Counted from the first letter of the stretch, positions 32,468 through 40,397 are shown. The stretch is 46,573 nt of DNA from an uncultured Collinsella sp. (GCA_958421655.1 CATZMG010000006.1:1-46573), one strand, 5' to 3'. Program-made: numbers and translations. The notes: generated from the letters alone by a model not told the origin.

Positions 32468-32482
32468 AAGCCTGCCCCCAAA

Positions 32483-32501
32483 TACATACTGTTAGTATGT
32501 A
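32483..32501. promoter_or_regulatory. TetR operator candidate 1
   Basis: TACATACTGTTAGTATGTA, perfect arms; extending to AAATACATACT and AGTATGTATTT it is an 11+3+11 palindrome (32480-32504). It lies 16 bases upstream of the MFS start codon. Confidence 0.75.
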
Positions 32502-32547
32502 TTTAATGACTTGAAAAGGGCAGCCGTGGCTACCCTCACAAATCAAT

Positions 32548-32566
32548 TACATACCGTTGGTATCTA
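32548..32566. promoter_or_regulatory. TetR operator candidate 2
   Basis: TACATACCGTTGGTATCTA has the same 19-base layout as the operator 65 bases away, with one arm mismatch. It lies directly after the stop codon of the TetR gene. Confidence 0.65.
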
Positions 32567-32568
32567 TA

Positions 32569-33231
32569 TTACCACCCGGCACGGTTCCATACGTCCCAAA
32601 TCTGGGCCGTTGTCTGGAGCACTTCATTACCCAAATCAAGCCCCACCGCGGCCGCCATCTGCGCCAAACATTGTGCGCGAGCAAGCATTCGCTCCTTGGA
32701 CTCGAGCGGACGGAACAATGGCAGCAGCCAAAGATTCGCCAACAACGATACGGCCTCCGCCGCTTCGTGCGGGCATTCGCACGCAATGGAGCCGTCGGCG
32801 ATGCCCTCCTCGATTACTGGCAAGAGATTGCCATCGGCCGACTCGTCAAACGAACCTTGGTACTGCATCGCCAGCAGCCGCGAGCTTTTTACCGGATCCG
32901 CCGCAGGATGCATGCGTGCCCATAGCTCAATTTGTGGAACGACGGACTCGGGCGCGTACAGCCGCTTAAGCTTTTGGGCTCCGGTCATATTACCGGTACC
33001 AAGCGTTGAGCGACGGCGCTCAACAATCGGAGCCATTGCCCGATCAAATGCGGCGTTGAAAATCTCCTCTTTGCTCTTAAAGTGATGATAGACAGCACCC
33101 TTGGTCATGCCATCGAGGCGGTCGACGATGTCTTGAATGCTCGTCCCCTCATAACCCTGTACGCAGAATAGCTCCAGCGCCGCGTCGAGAATCTTCGCGA
33201 CCGTCTCCTCGGGATATTTATTACGACCCAT
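32569..33231 (-). CDS. TetR/AcrR family regulator of the MFS gene
   Basis: About 220 residues. N-terminal helix-turn-helix region: EETVAKILDAALELFCVQGYEGTSIQDIVDRLDGMTKGAVYHHFKSKEEIF, a textbook TetR pattern. The C-terminal ligand domain is unassigned. I chose the ATG at 33231 because the conserved N-terminus begins there; an upstream ATG at 33267 would add 12 residues. It is followed on the same strand by the MFS gene, with twin palindromes between them, so it most likely represses that gene and is released by a substrate of the exporter. Confidence 0.9.
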   Translation of the reverse strand: MGRNKYPEETVAKILDAALELFCVQGYEGTSIQDIVDRLDGMTKGAVYHHFKSKEEIFNAAFDRAMAPIVERRRSTLGTGNMTGAQKLKRLYAPESVVPQIELWARMHPAADPVKSSRLLAMQYQGSFDESADGNLLPVIEEGIADGSIACECPHEAAEAVSLLANLWLLPLFRPLESKERMLARAQCLAQMAAAVGLDLGNEVLQTTAQIWDVWNRAGW

Positions 33232-33238
33232 AATCCGT

Positions 33239-33292
33239 CCATCCGCAACGCATGTCTTGTGCCTCATTGCAGCATTTTAACGTTGCGGATGG
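33239..33292. terminator. 12-base inverted repeat between P-II and TetR genes
   Basis: CCATCCGCAACG (33239-33250) is perfectly complementary to CGTTGCGGATGG (33281-33292). It lies 14 bases after the P-II stop codon and just before the TetR start, so it could be a 3' end for the amt-P-II transcript or a second regulatory site. Confidence 0.5.
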
Positions 33293-33305
33293 TAGACGGT
33301 CGATT

Positions 33306-33644
33306 CTACACCGCGGCGGGACCGTGCTCGCCGGTACGGATGCGGATGACTTCCTCGACCGGCTCGACCCAAATCTTGCCGTCTCCAACGGCACCGGTGC
33401 GAGCAGCGTTGCAGATGATGTCGACAATGCCATCGACATGTTCATCAGCGCAAATGAGTGTGAACTGTACCTTAGGAATCGTGTTGACAAGCAACTCGTT
33501 GCCGCGCACGTACTCCTTCCAGCCATGCTGTGCGCCGCAGCCCTGCACCTGGTTGATAGTCATACCACGAACATCAGCAGCAAACAGCGCGTCTTTAAGA
33601 ACCTCAAGCTTCTCCTGGCGCACGATAGCCGTGATCTTTTTCAT
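33306..33644 (-). CDS. P-II family nitrogen regulator
   Basis: GlnB/GlnK-type trimeric signal protein of 112 residues that senses ATP/ADP and 2-oxoglutarate and can plug the ammonium channel. It starts MKKITAIVRQEKLEVLKDAL and has the T-loop QVQGCGAQHGWKEYVRGNELLVNTIPK and the C-terminal GKIWVEPVEEVIRIRTGE. Residue 51, where enteric P-II proteins carry the uridylylated tyrosine, is leucine; the nearest tyrosine is at 45. It lies downstream of the ammonium channel gene, supporting a GlnK role. AGGAGAGG precedes the ATG. Confidence 0.95.
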   Translation of the reverse strand: MKKITAIVRQEKLEVLKDALFAADVRGMTINQVQGCGAQHGWKEYVRGNELLVNTIPKVQFTLICADEHVDGIVDIICNAARTGAVGDGKIWVEPVEEVIRIRTGEHGPAAV

Positions 33645-33688
33645 AATGAATTCCTCTCCTTAATAAAGAAACGAATTGCCATTCAATG

Positions 33689-33838
33689 ACGCGGGTTTCC
33701 CAGGTGCCGCAGATTGGGTTGAAAGAGGAGCGCCGCGTACTTTTGTACGCAAGCGACGGTTTGAAACCCAAGGTGCGGTGCCTGGGGAAGCCGCGTGACG
33801 GTTTGAAGGGCAAGGTGCGGAGCCTGGGAAAGCCGTGC
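33689..33838. repeat. Structured repeat between amt and P-II genes
   Basis: Two tandem 42-base units (33755-33796 and 33797-33838) begin GACGGTTTGAA and share CAAGGTGCGG and GCCTGGG. A third, inverted and more diverged copy at 33689-33728 starts ACGCGGGTTTCCCAGG. Between them is a perfect hairpin GCGTAC-TTTT-GTACGC. In RNA the inverted copy can pair with the first direct copy into an arm of about 40 bases. Confidence 0.75.
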
Positions 33839-33840
33839 TG

Positions 33841-35118
33841 CTAATCGAGTCCCGAGAAGGAGGGATATGCGCTCTCGCCGTGTTGACTCGCATCCAAGCC
33901 CAGCGCCTCGTCGGCCTCGTCCACACGCAGGCTGCCGTGGAACAGTGCCTTGACCACCGCGGCGATCACCAAATCGAGCACCATCACGATAACGACCGTC
34001 ACTACAATGCCCAGAACCTGCGAGACGAGCAGCGACACGTCGCCCGTGTAGAACAGGCCGCCCTTACCGGTCCATGAAAGCTCCGGCACGCAGAACAGAC
34101 CCGTGAGCACGCCACCCAAGATGCCGCCAATGCCGTGGCAGCCAAACGCATCGAGCGCATCGTCGTAGCCGAACTTGGTCTTAAGATGACTGATGGCCAA
34201 GTAGCAGACGGGCGAGACGATCAGGCCCATGACCAGTGCCGCCCACGGCTCGACAAAGCCCGCACCCGGCGTGACCACCACAAGGCCCGCAACCAGACCG
34301 GTGCTGGCACCCACCAGCGTGGGGCGACCGGTGTGCACGCGCTCGACGGCAAGCCACGAGACCATGCCCGCCGCGCTGGCCGTCACGGTGTTGAGGATGC
34401 CGAGTGCCGCCACGGCGTCGGCCTTGAACTCGCTGCCGCCGTTAAAGCCAAACCAGCCAAACCAAAGCAGCCCGGCGCCCAGCGCCACAAACGGCACGTT
34501 ATGCGGGCGGTAGCTCACCATGCCAAAGCCTCGGCGTCGGCCGAGCATCAGGCAGAGAATCAGACCCGTCAGACCGGACGAAATGTGCACCACGTCGCCA
34601 CCGGCAAAGTCGAGCGCGCCGATGATGTCGCCGATAAAGGTGCCATCGCCGCCCCAAACCATGTGGGCGAGCGGCGCATAGACCACAAGCAGCCAAATGC
34701 CCAGGAAAGCCGCCATGGCACCAAACTTAACGCGGCCGGCCAGGCTGCCCGTGACGATAGCGGCCGTGATCATGGCAAACGCCATCTGGAAGGCGATGTT
34801 GATAATCTCCGGGTAGACGGCGCCGTCCGACGCGGTACCCTCGGCCGCCTGCAGCACCTGATTGAGCACCGGCAGGCACAGCAGCTGGTCAAGGCCTCCA
34901 ATAAACGGGCTGGAGCCGTCACCGCCGTAGGCCAGCGACCAGCCGGCGACAATCCACAGCACACCAACCAGGCCAATGGCGCCAAAGCACATAAGCATGG
35001 TGTTGATGACATTTTTGCGCCTGGACAGGCCGCCATAGAAAAACGCCAGGCCCGGTGTCATTAAAAACACGAGCATGGTGCAGATGAGCATAAACGTTGT
35101 CGATCCCGTATCGTACAT
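33841..35118 (-). CDS. amt: Ammonium transporter
   Basis: Amt/MEP/Rh channel of about 425 residues and 11 membrane segments. Landmarks: MLVFLMTPGLAFFYGGLSRRKNV at the N-terminus, HISSGLTGL and FGCHGIGGILGG with the two pore histidines, and FGWFGFNGGSEF. The ATG at 35118 follows GGGGGAG. It is paired with a P-II gene downstream, the usual amtB-glnK layout in amt-first order. The region upstream holds six pentamers at mostly 11-base spacing that resemble GlnR sites. Confidence 0.96.
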   Translation of the reverse strand: MYDTGSTTFMLICTMLVFLMTPGLAFFYGGLSRRKNVINTMLMCFGAIGLVGVLWIVAGWSLAYGGDGSSPFIGGLDQLLCLPVLNQVLQAAEGTASDGAVYPEIINIAFQMAFAMITAAIVTGSLAGRVKFGAMAAFLGIWLLVVYAPLAHMVWGGDGTFIGDIIGALDFAGGDVVHISSGLTGLILCLMLGRRRGFGMVSYRPHNVPFVALGAGLLWFGWFGFNGGSEFKADAVAALGILNTVTASAAGMVSWLAVERVHTGRPTLVGASTGLVAGLVVVTPGAGFVEPWAALVMGLIVSPVCYLAISHLKTKFGYDDALDAFGCHGIGGILGGVLTGLFCVPELSWTGKGGLFYTGDVSLLVSQVLGIVVTVVIVMVLDLVIAAVVKALFHGSLRVDEADEALGLDASQHGESAYPSFSGLD

Positions 35119-35222
35119 TCGCTCCCCCTTGATCGCATGAACGTTGTCGACGCCCATAATGCGGCCGAGGGGCAACTGGTGTAGACCAGATACGGCGTTG
35201 TTAAACGCTGCGTTGTCGAATG

Positions 35223-35280
35223 GAAACGGTGCCGCAACCTTGGAAACGGCACGGCAACGGACGCGAAACGGACGGGAAAT
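35223..35280. promoter_or_regulatory. GlnR-like pentamer array upstream of amt
   Basis: GAAAC 35223, GCAAC 35234, GAAAC 35243, GCAAC 35254, GAAAC 35265, GAAAT 35276: start-to-start steps 11, 9, 11, 11, 11. Actinobacterial GlnR sites are GTNAC and GAAAC boxes separated by six bases, so this array has the same pitch. It lies 105-162 bases before the amt start codon. Confidence 0.55.
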
Positions 35281-35316
35281 ACGCGAGCAAGGGAGCCGTG
35301 AGCGCGCCCGTCCCGG

Positions 35317-36336
35317 CTAGCGCCGAAACAGCTCGTGGGCGCGGTCGCGAAGATTAGTTGCTCGAATGACACCTTCGTAGTGATTGATGCGCAGGCGCGG
35401 GAAGGCGTTAAAGAAGCGTAGGTCGCGACGGCTGAGTGACACGCTCGGCACCGGACGGCTCATGCGCTTGCCGACAAGACGACGACCGAGCGACGGACGA
35501 GGCATGCTCGGCGCGGCATCGGCCACGCGGCGGGTAGCGAGCGCCAGGCCGCGAGCACCATCCGCGATAAACGTCGGCATCGAAGCCTTCTCACGAAGGG
35601 CATCGAGCGTCGCGTCGCCCAGCTCGGCCAGCCACGCGTTAACGGCACGACTGCGGATATGCGTCTGTGTCACCGAGTCGATCGCCGAATCGGGAATGCG
35701 CTCGAGCATTGAGTCCGAGGCATCGGCAAGCGACTCGTTGATGCGGTCGGCAAGGTCAGCCCGGACGCGCTCCAGCTGATCGGACAGACGCCGCCAGCTC
35801 GCCAGCGAGCACAACGCGTCGACCATCATCGCGACCGCGACGATAAAGGCGGACAGCCGCACAATCAGCACCGGCAGATGGCCAAGCAGCCCCAGTAATG
35901 CCGGCTCCACTAAACGGCAAATGCACAACGCGCCCAGGCCAAACGCGCAGGCCCAGTACAGGCAGATACGTCCGTGCAGGTTAAACGGCAGGTGCGAATA
36001 GTCCCAAAAGCAAGCGCCCGTTGTTTTTTCCAACAGCACGCCCACGCTGTACTCAATCACGCTGCATACGAGCGCTGCAGCGATAAACTGGCTCGAGGCA
36101 TCCGGAATCCCGCGCAACAGCAGCCAGCAGGCTATGCCGCCCACACCATAGATGGGGCAGCACGGACCCAGCAAAAAGCCACTGTTGGCAAAGCGTCCGT
36201 GGTTGAGCATGGCGCAGACTGTCGATTCCCATGCCCAGCCGCAAAACCCGTAAAAGGCAAACGAGAGCACCAGTGCCGAGAGCGGACAGGAGGCAAGCGT
36301 CGCGCCGCCAAATGCCATATCAATCGCGGTTCCCAC
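35317..36336 (-). CDS. CmpB-like putative ABC transporter permease
   Basis: Protein of 339 residues matching the family annotated as putative ABC transporter permease (ABC_trans_CmpB). Four or five membrane segments with SFAFYGFCGWAWESTVCAMLN, GFLLGPCCPIYGVGG, EYSVGVLLEKTTGACFWDYS and FNLHGRICLYWACAFG, followed by a hydrophilic, Arg-rich C-terminal part of about 150 residues that is longer than the core family. Real transport activity is not proven for the family. The GTG at 36336 follows GGAGGGGG. It starts three bases after the stop of the HD-domain gene, so they form an operon. Confidence 0.85.
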   Translation of the reverse strand: MGTAIDMAFGGATLASCPLSALVLSFAFYGFCGWAWESTVCAMLNHGRFANSGFLLGPCCPIYGVGGIACWLLLRGIPDASSQFIAAALVCSVIEYSVGVLLEKTTGACFWDYSHLPFNLHGRICLYWACAFGLGALCICRLVEPALLGLLGHLPVLIVRLSAFIVAVAMMVDALCSLASWRRLSDQLERVRADLADRINESLADASDSMLERIPDSAIDSVTQTHIRSRAVNAWLAELGDATLDALREKASMPTFIADGARGLALATRRVADAAPSMPRPSLGRRLVGKRMSRPVPSVSLSRRDLRFFNAFPRLRINHYEGVIRATNLRDRAHELFRR

Positions 36337-36339
36337 CGT

Positions 36340-36876
36340 CTACCCCCTCCTCTTTTCACTCGATTCGCTGCTCACGCCATCGTCCGGCTCGTCCTTGCGC
36401 GGTAGACGGCCGGCAACCGTCTCGCGTAGAGCGCACCATTTATCTGCCAGGCATACAATCCAAGCCTCACGACACGTCGGCGGCACTGGCACCAGCGGAA
36501 ACATATGCCGCACGATGATATTCCGCTCGCGCGACGTCAGCTCAAAATCTTCCTCCGCACGTGCCAGGGCAAAAAACGGGTGGCGAAAGCCATGCAGCCG
36601 ATGGCTTGGGTCGGGATCGTGCCAGTCATAGAGAAAGTAATCGTGCAGCAGGGCCCCGCGTAGCAACGAGGCGCGGTCGACCGAGACACCGACGCGGCCC
36701 AGGCGCTCGGCAAAGGACAGACTTGCCCGCGCCACCGAGGTCACATGTGCATAGACCGTCACATCGCCATGCTGGATAAACTCGCGCGTCAGGTCCAGAC
36801 GGCCCGCCTGTGCCAGTTGACGGGCAGCATGGTCTACTTCGCACGCGATTTTCTCGGCACGAACGGTATCGGACAT
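36340..36876 (-). CDS. HD-domain protein
   Basis: About 178 residues with an HD-type metal phosphohydrolase core: LRGALLHDYFLYDWHD contains the HD pair, with flanking histidines at HGDVTVYAHVTSVAR and RHMFPLVPVPP. Predicted to act on phosphorylated nucleotides or other small phosphates; the substrate is unknown. The ATG at 36876 is preceded by GGAGGCAG. Operon with the CmpB-like gene downstream. Confidence 0.85.
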   Translation of the reverse strand: MSDTVRAEKIACEVDHAARQLAQAGRLDLTREFIQHGDVTVYAHVTSVARASLSFAERLGRVGVSVDRASLLRGALLHDYFLYDWHDPDPSHRLHGFRHPFFALARAEEDFELTSRERNIIVRHMFPLVPVPPTCREAWIVCLADKWCALRETVAGRLPRKDEPDDGVSSESSEKRRG

Positions 36877-37104
36877 GCTGCCTCCTTCCAGCGACTCACG
36901 GCGACAAGCCACAGCCTGTGCACAATCGATAAAAACATCATGGAACACATCAGTATGGCATCGGACAAAACGTTTTGCCCCACCAGTTGGCGAATTACCG
37001 CGCCGCCGTCACATATCAAACGCCAAAATGTGCGAGACTGTCTTGTGCAATTGTGCCGGCCGAGGGAGTGCCGGCGCACGATTCGCATGGAGTAACCCAC
37101 AACG

Positions 37105-38886
37105 ATGCTGCTTACGCAAACGACAACGCCCGAGGACGTCAAGGCTCTCGACCGCGCCGAGCTTCCGCTGCTCTGCGGCGAGATCCGTCAGGCAATCCTC
37201 GAAAGCTCCGCCGCCGTCGGCGGGCACGTTGCCCCCAACTTGGGCGTCGTTGAGCTTACGGTTGCGCTTCATCGCGTGTTTAACTCCCCCATCGACAAGA
37301 TTGTCTTTGACGTTTCGCACCAGACCTACGCCCACAAGGCGCTGACGGGGCGCGCGTACACCTATATCGATCCGGAGCGTTATGGTGAGGCTTCTGGCTT
37401 TGCCAATCCCGACGAGTCCGAGCACGACCTGTTTGCCATGGGCCACACCTCCACATCGGTGAGCCTAGGCTGCGGCCTTGCCCACGCGCGCGACCTGGCG
37501 GGTGACGCGTACAACGTCATCACCATCATTGGCGACGGCTCGCTTTCGGGCGGCTTGGCGTTTGAGGGCTTTAACAATGCCGCCGAGCTCGACAGCAACT
37601 TGATCATCATCGTCAATGACAACGACCAGTCCATCGCCGAGAACCACGGTGGCCTCTATCGCAATCTGGCCGAGCTGCGCGCCAGCAACGGCACCTGTGA
37701 GCGCAACGTTTTCCGCGCGATGGGGCTCGACTACCGCTATCTGGACGCCGGTAACGATGTGTTGGCCCTCGTCGATGCGTTGCAGGAACTGCGCAATATC
37801 GATCATCCCATCGTGCTGCACGTCTCCACCGCCAAGGGCAAGGGCTTTGAGCCGGCCCAGAGCGACCCCGAGCGCTGGCACCACGTTGGTCCGTTTGACA
37901 TGGCGACTGGGCGCAAGCTCTGCCCGGGCCATCCGAGCGAACCTGCGCCGCGCACCTATGCCGACATTACAGGCGAGGCGCTCAGCGCCGCCATCGAGCG
38001 CGATCCGCAGGTCGTGGGCATCACGGCCGCCACGCCCTACATCATGGGCTTTACACCCGAGCTTCGCGCTGCCGCCGGCAAACAGTTCGTCGATGTGGGC
38101 ATTGCCGAGGAGCACGCCGTGACCTTTGCCACCGCGCTTGCGCGCTCGGGCGCCAAGCCAGTCTTTGGTGTGTACGGCACGTTTTTGCAGCGCGCCTACG
38201 ACGAGTTGTGGCACGACCTGTGCCTCAACGACGCCCCGGCAACCATTTTGGTGTTTGGTGCGTCAATCTTTGGCACTACATCCGAGACGCACCTCTCGTT
38301 CTTTGATATTTCCATGCTGGGCGGACTTCCCAACATGCACTACTTGGCGCCGGCCTGCATGGAGGAATACCTGTCCATGCTGAGTTGGTCGCTCGACCAC
38401 CGCGAGCATCCCGTGGCGATCCGCGTACCGGGCATTGGCCTGGTTAGCCGCCCCGATTTGGCGCCCGCCGAGGACACCGACTACAGCGCCGTTCGCTACA
38501 ACGTGGTGCGCCAGGGTCGCGACGTTGCCGTGCTCGCGCTTGGCGATTTCTTTGAGCTGGGCGAGCGCGTGGCACACCGCCTGGCTGCCGAGTACGGCAT
38601 CGGGGCCACGCTCGTCAACCCGCGCTATGCAACCGAGCTTGACCGTGAGTTCCTCGACAGCCTTGCCGCCGAGCATCGCGTTGTCGTCACCCTCGAGGAC
38701 GGCATCTTGGACGGCGGCTGGGGCGAGCGCGTGGCGTGCTACCTGGCCTGCACGCCCGTGCGCACGCGCACCTTCGGCATCGCCAAGGGCTTCCCCGACC
38801 GCTACGACCCCAACGAACTGCTTGCGCAGAACGGCATGACGGTCGAGAACATGGCCGCCGAAGCCGCAAGACTGCTCAACGAGTAG
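37105..38886 (+). CDS. dxs: 1-deoxy-D-xylulose-5-phosphate synthase
   Basis: Thiamine-diphosphate enzyme that condenses pyruvate and glyceraldehyde-3-phosphate in the MEP isoprenoid pathway. Motifs: APNLGVVELTVALH, FDVSHQTYAHKAL with the catalytic histidine, the ThDP site GDGSLSGGLAFEGFNNA, DVGIAEEHAVTFATALA with the catalytic glutamate, and the C-terminal VTLEDGILDGGWGERV. At 593 residues it is somewhat shorter than the common 620-640. GGAG lies 11 bases before the ATG. A palindrome CAAAACGTTTTG (36966-36977) lies upstream and may be regulatory. Confidence 0.93.
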   Translation: MLLTQTTTPEDVKALDRAELPLLCGEIRQAILESSAAVGGHVAPNLGVVELTVALHRVFNSPIDKIVFDVSHQTYAHKALTGRAYTYIDPERYGEASGFANPDESEHDLFAMGHTSTSVSLGCGLAHARDLAGDAYNVITIIGDGSLSGGLAFEGFNNAAELDSNLIIIVNDNDQSIAENHGGLYRNLAELRASNGTCERNVFRAMGLDYRYLDAGNDVLALVDALQELRNIDHPIVLHVSTAKGKGFEPAQSDPERWHHVGPFDMATGRKLCPGHPSEPAPRTYADITGEALSAAIERDPQVVGITAATPYIMGFTPELRAAAGKQFVDVGIAEEHAVTFATALARSGAKPVFGVYGTFLQRAYDELWHDLCLNDAPATILVFGASIFGTTSETHLSFFDISMLGGLPNMHYLAPACMEEYLSMLSWSLDHREHPVAIRVPGIGLVSRPDLAPAEDTDYSAVRYNVVRQGRDVAVLALGDFFELGERVAHRLAAEYGIGATLVNPRYATELDREFLDSLAAEHRVVVTLEDGILDGGWGERVACYLACTPVRTRTFGIAKGFPDRYDPNELLAQNGMTVENMAAEAARLLNE

Positions 38887-38930
38887 AAAAACTTCCGCAA
38901 GGGAAGCACCCCTGCGGAAGTTTTTGTTTT
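38887..38930 (+). terminator. Rho-independent terminator of dxs
   Basis: AAAAACTTCCGCA (38887-38899) is a perfect complement of TGCGGAAGTTTTT (38913-38925), continued by GTTTT. Confidence 0.95.
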
Positions 38931-38940
38931 CGCGGCGCGA

Positions 38941-39082
38941 TTGTCTTGATCTGTAACATCTAGGGCCCGAATTCCCGTCTAACTGTTACAGATCGAGACA
39001 AAACGTCTTAGTCCCTGACCTTTGTCTCAATCTGTAACAGATAGAGACCTTTTGTCCGTCCAGATGCTACAGATCGAGACAA
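38941..39082. repeat. Two 61-base palindromic elements
   Basis: Element one 38941-39001 has arms TTGTCTTGATCTGTAACA and TGTTACAGATCGAGACAA. Element two 39022-39082 has arms TTGTCTCAATCTGTAACA and TGCTACAGATCGAGACAA. Both span exactly 61 bases with 25-base centres that differ. They lie 20 bases apart between dxs and the amino-acid importer and account for most of the 377 bases there. Confidence 0.85.
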
Positions 39083-39113
39083 AACAGTAAGGCATGCCGC
39101 TGCATCGGCCAGA

Positions 39114-39148
39114 ACCACCACAAAGGTGCCTGTCCCTTTTTGGTAGGT
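39114..39148. repeat. Degenerate family A palindrome
   Basis: ACCACCACAAAGGTGCCTGT at its left is identical to the copy at 15222-15256 for 23 bases; the right arm is diverged (TTTTTGGTAGGT). Confidence 0.7.
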
Positions 39149-39190
39149 AGAATTACCCATAAGGCAAGTATGTTTCTGAGTTATTTTGTG

Positions 39191-39220
39191 TTGACCCATT
39201 TGAGCGCGATAGGGTATAAC
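39191..39220 (+). promoter_or_regulatory. Promoter of the amino-acid importer
   Basis: TTGACC (39191-39196), 18-base spacer, TATAAC (39215-39220), 43 bases before the ATG of the binding protein. Confidence 0.75.
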
Positions 39221-39263
39221 TCTACTCAACCGCTAGGGATTTTATTGAGAAAGGTGTTCTACC

Positions 39264-40259
39264 ATGAGCAAGAACCTCTCCCAGCAGGTCGTTCTCGACC
39301 GCCGCGGCTTCGTTGCCGCCACCTTCGCAACCGTCGCCGGCCTTGGTCTTGCCGGCTGCTCCGACACCAGCGCCGAGGCCGACAAGGGTTCCGCCGCCGG
39401 CTCCTCCAAGGGCTCCGAGGATACCGAGACTTCCACCACGCTCGACGCTAAGGCATTCGACAAGCTCGTCGACAACGGCCCCAAGGCCGATGACGACGCC
39501 ATCGCCGCCAGCACCTGGGCCACGGCCGTCAAGGACGCCGGCGTCTTTAAGATCGGTGGCGTTCAGACCTCCACGCTCTTCTCCCTCCTCAACGAGAAAG
39601 ACGGTCAGACCCGCGGCTTTGACGCTGGTATCGCGCAGCTTCTGTCCAACTACATCCTGGGCGAGAACAAGGTCGAGATCACCCAGGTGACCTCGGACAC
39701 GCGCGAGTCCGTCCTGCAGAACGGCCAGGTCGACGCTGTCTTTGCCACCTACACCATCACCGACGAGCGCAAGAAGCTCGTCTCCTTTGCCGGCCCCTAC
39801 TACTACACCCAGCAGGCCATCCTGGTGCTCGCCGATAACGACGACATCAAGAGCGTCGACGACCTGGCCGACAAGAACGTCGCCGTCCAGTCCGGCTCCA
39901 ACGGCCCCGCTATCCTCGAAAAGTTCGCTCCCAAGGCCAGCCAGCAGGAGTTTAAGACCGACGAGGAGGCCCGTCAGGCACTCCAGCAGGGTCGCGTTGA
40001 CGCCTACGTCATCGATAACAACATGCAGCAGAGCGCCCTGGTCCGCGAGCCCGGCAAGTACAAGATTGCCGGCAAGCCCTTCGGCAGCAAGGAGCCCTAC
40101 GGCATCGGCCTGCCGCTCGATTCCGACGGCGTCGCCTTTGTCAACGACTTCCTTAAGAAGATCGAGGACGACGGTACCTGGACCGAGCTGTGGCAGATCT
40201 GCATCGGCGACCGTACGGGCGACACCAATGTTCCCGAGCTGCCCGAGATCGGCGCCTAG
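39264..40259 (+). CDS. Polar amino-acid ABC transporter substrate-binding lipoprotein
   Basis: Protein of 331 residues that captures an amino acid (glutamate, glutamine, cystine or similar) outside the cell. The N-terminus has a twin arginine (LDRRGFVAATFATVAGLGLAGCS) ending in the LAGC lipobox, so a Tat-exported lipoprotein is likely; Lgt would modify the cysteine. A Ser/Glu-rich linker follows. The SBP_bac_3 fold carries GVFKIGGVQTSTLFS, RGFDAGIAQLLSNYIL, QVDAVFATYTITDERKKLVSFAGPYYYTQQAILV and PYGIGLPLDSDGVAFVNDFL. First gene of the transport operon. Confidence 0.93.
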   Translation: MSKNLSQQVVLDRRGFVAATFATVAGLGLAGCSDTSAEADKGSAAGSSKGSEDTETSTTLDAKAFDKLVDNGPKADDDAIAASTWATAVKDAGVFKIGGVQTSTLFSLLNEKDGQTRGFDAGIAQLLSNYILGENKVEITQVTSDTRESVLQNGQVDAVFATYTITDERKKLVSFAGPYYYTQQAILVLADNDDIKSVDDLADKNVAVQSGSNGPAILEKFAPKASQQEFKTDEEARQALQQGRVDAYVIDNNMQQSALVREPGKYKIAGKPFGSKEPYGIGLPLDSDGVAFVNDFLKKIEDDGTWTELWQICIGDRTGDTNVPELPEIGA

Positions 40260-40347
40260 GCAGCGAGCCTGGTAACGGCCGCAACGAAACCATACGGAAA
40301 CGCATGATGCGCTTTATTGCGGTAAACTGTTTCCTCACTGAGTTGTC

Positions 40348-40380
40348 GGGGCTTCCGTACACACGGGAGCCCCTTTCCTT
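40348..40380 (+). terminator. Intra-operon hairpin, likely partial terminator
   Basis: GGGGCTTCCG (40348-40357) and CGGGAGCCCC (40364-40373) form a ten-base stem with one mismatch followed by TTTCCTT. It lies between the binding-protein gene and the first permease and would explain higher expression of the binding protein. Confidence 0.65.
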
Positions 40381-40397
40381 ATCGGCAGGAGGTCCGC

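Noticed and set aside
33841..35118. Riboswitch in the amt leader
   Set aside because: The leader shows the pentamer array but no glutamine-riboswitch or other aptamer pattern that I could recognise.
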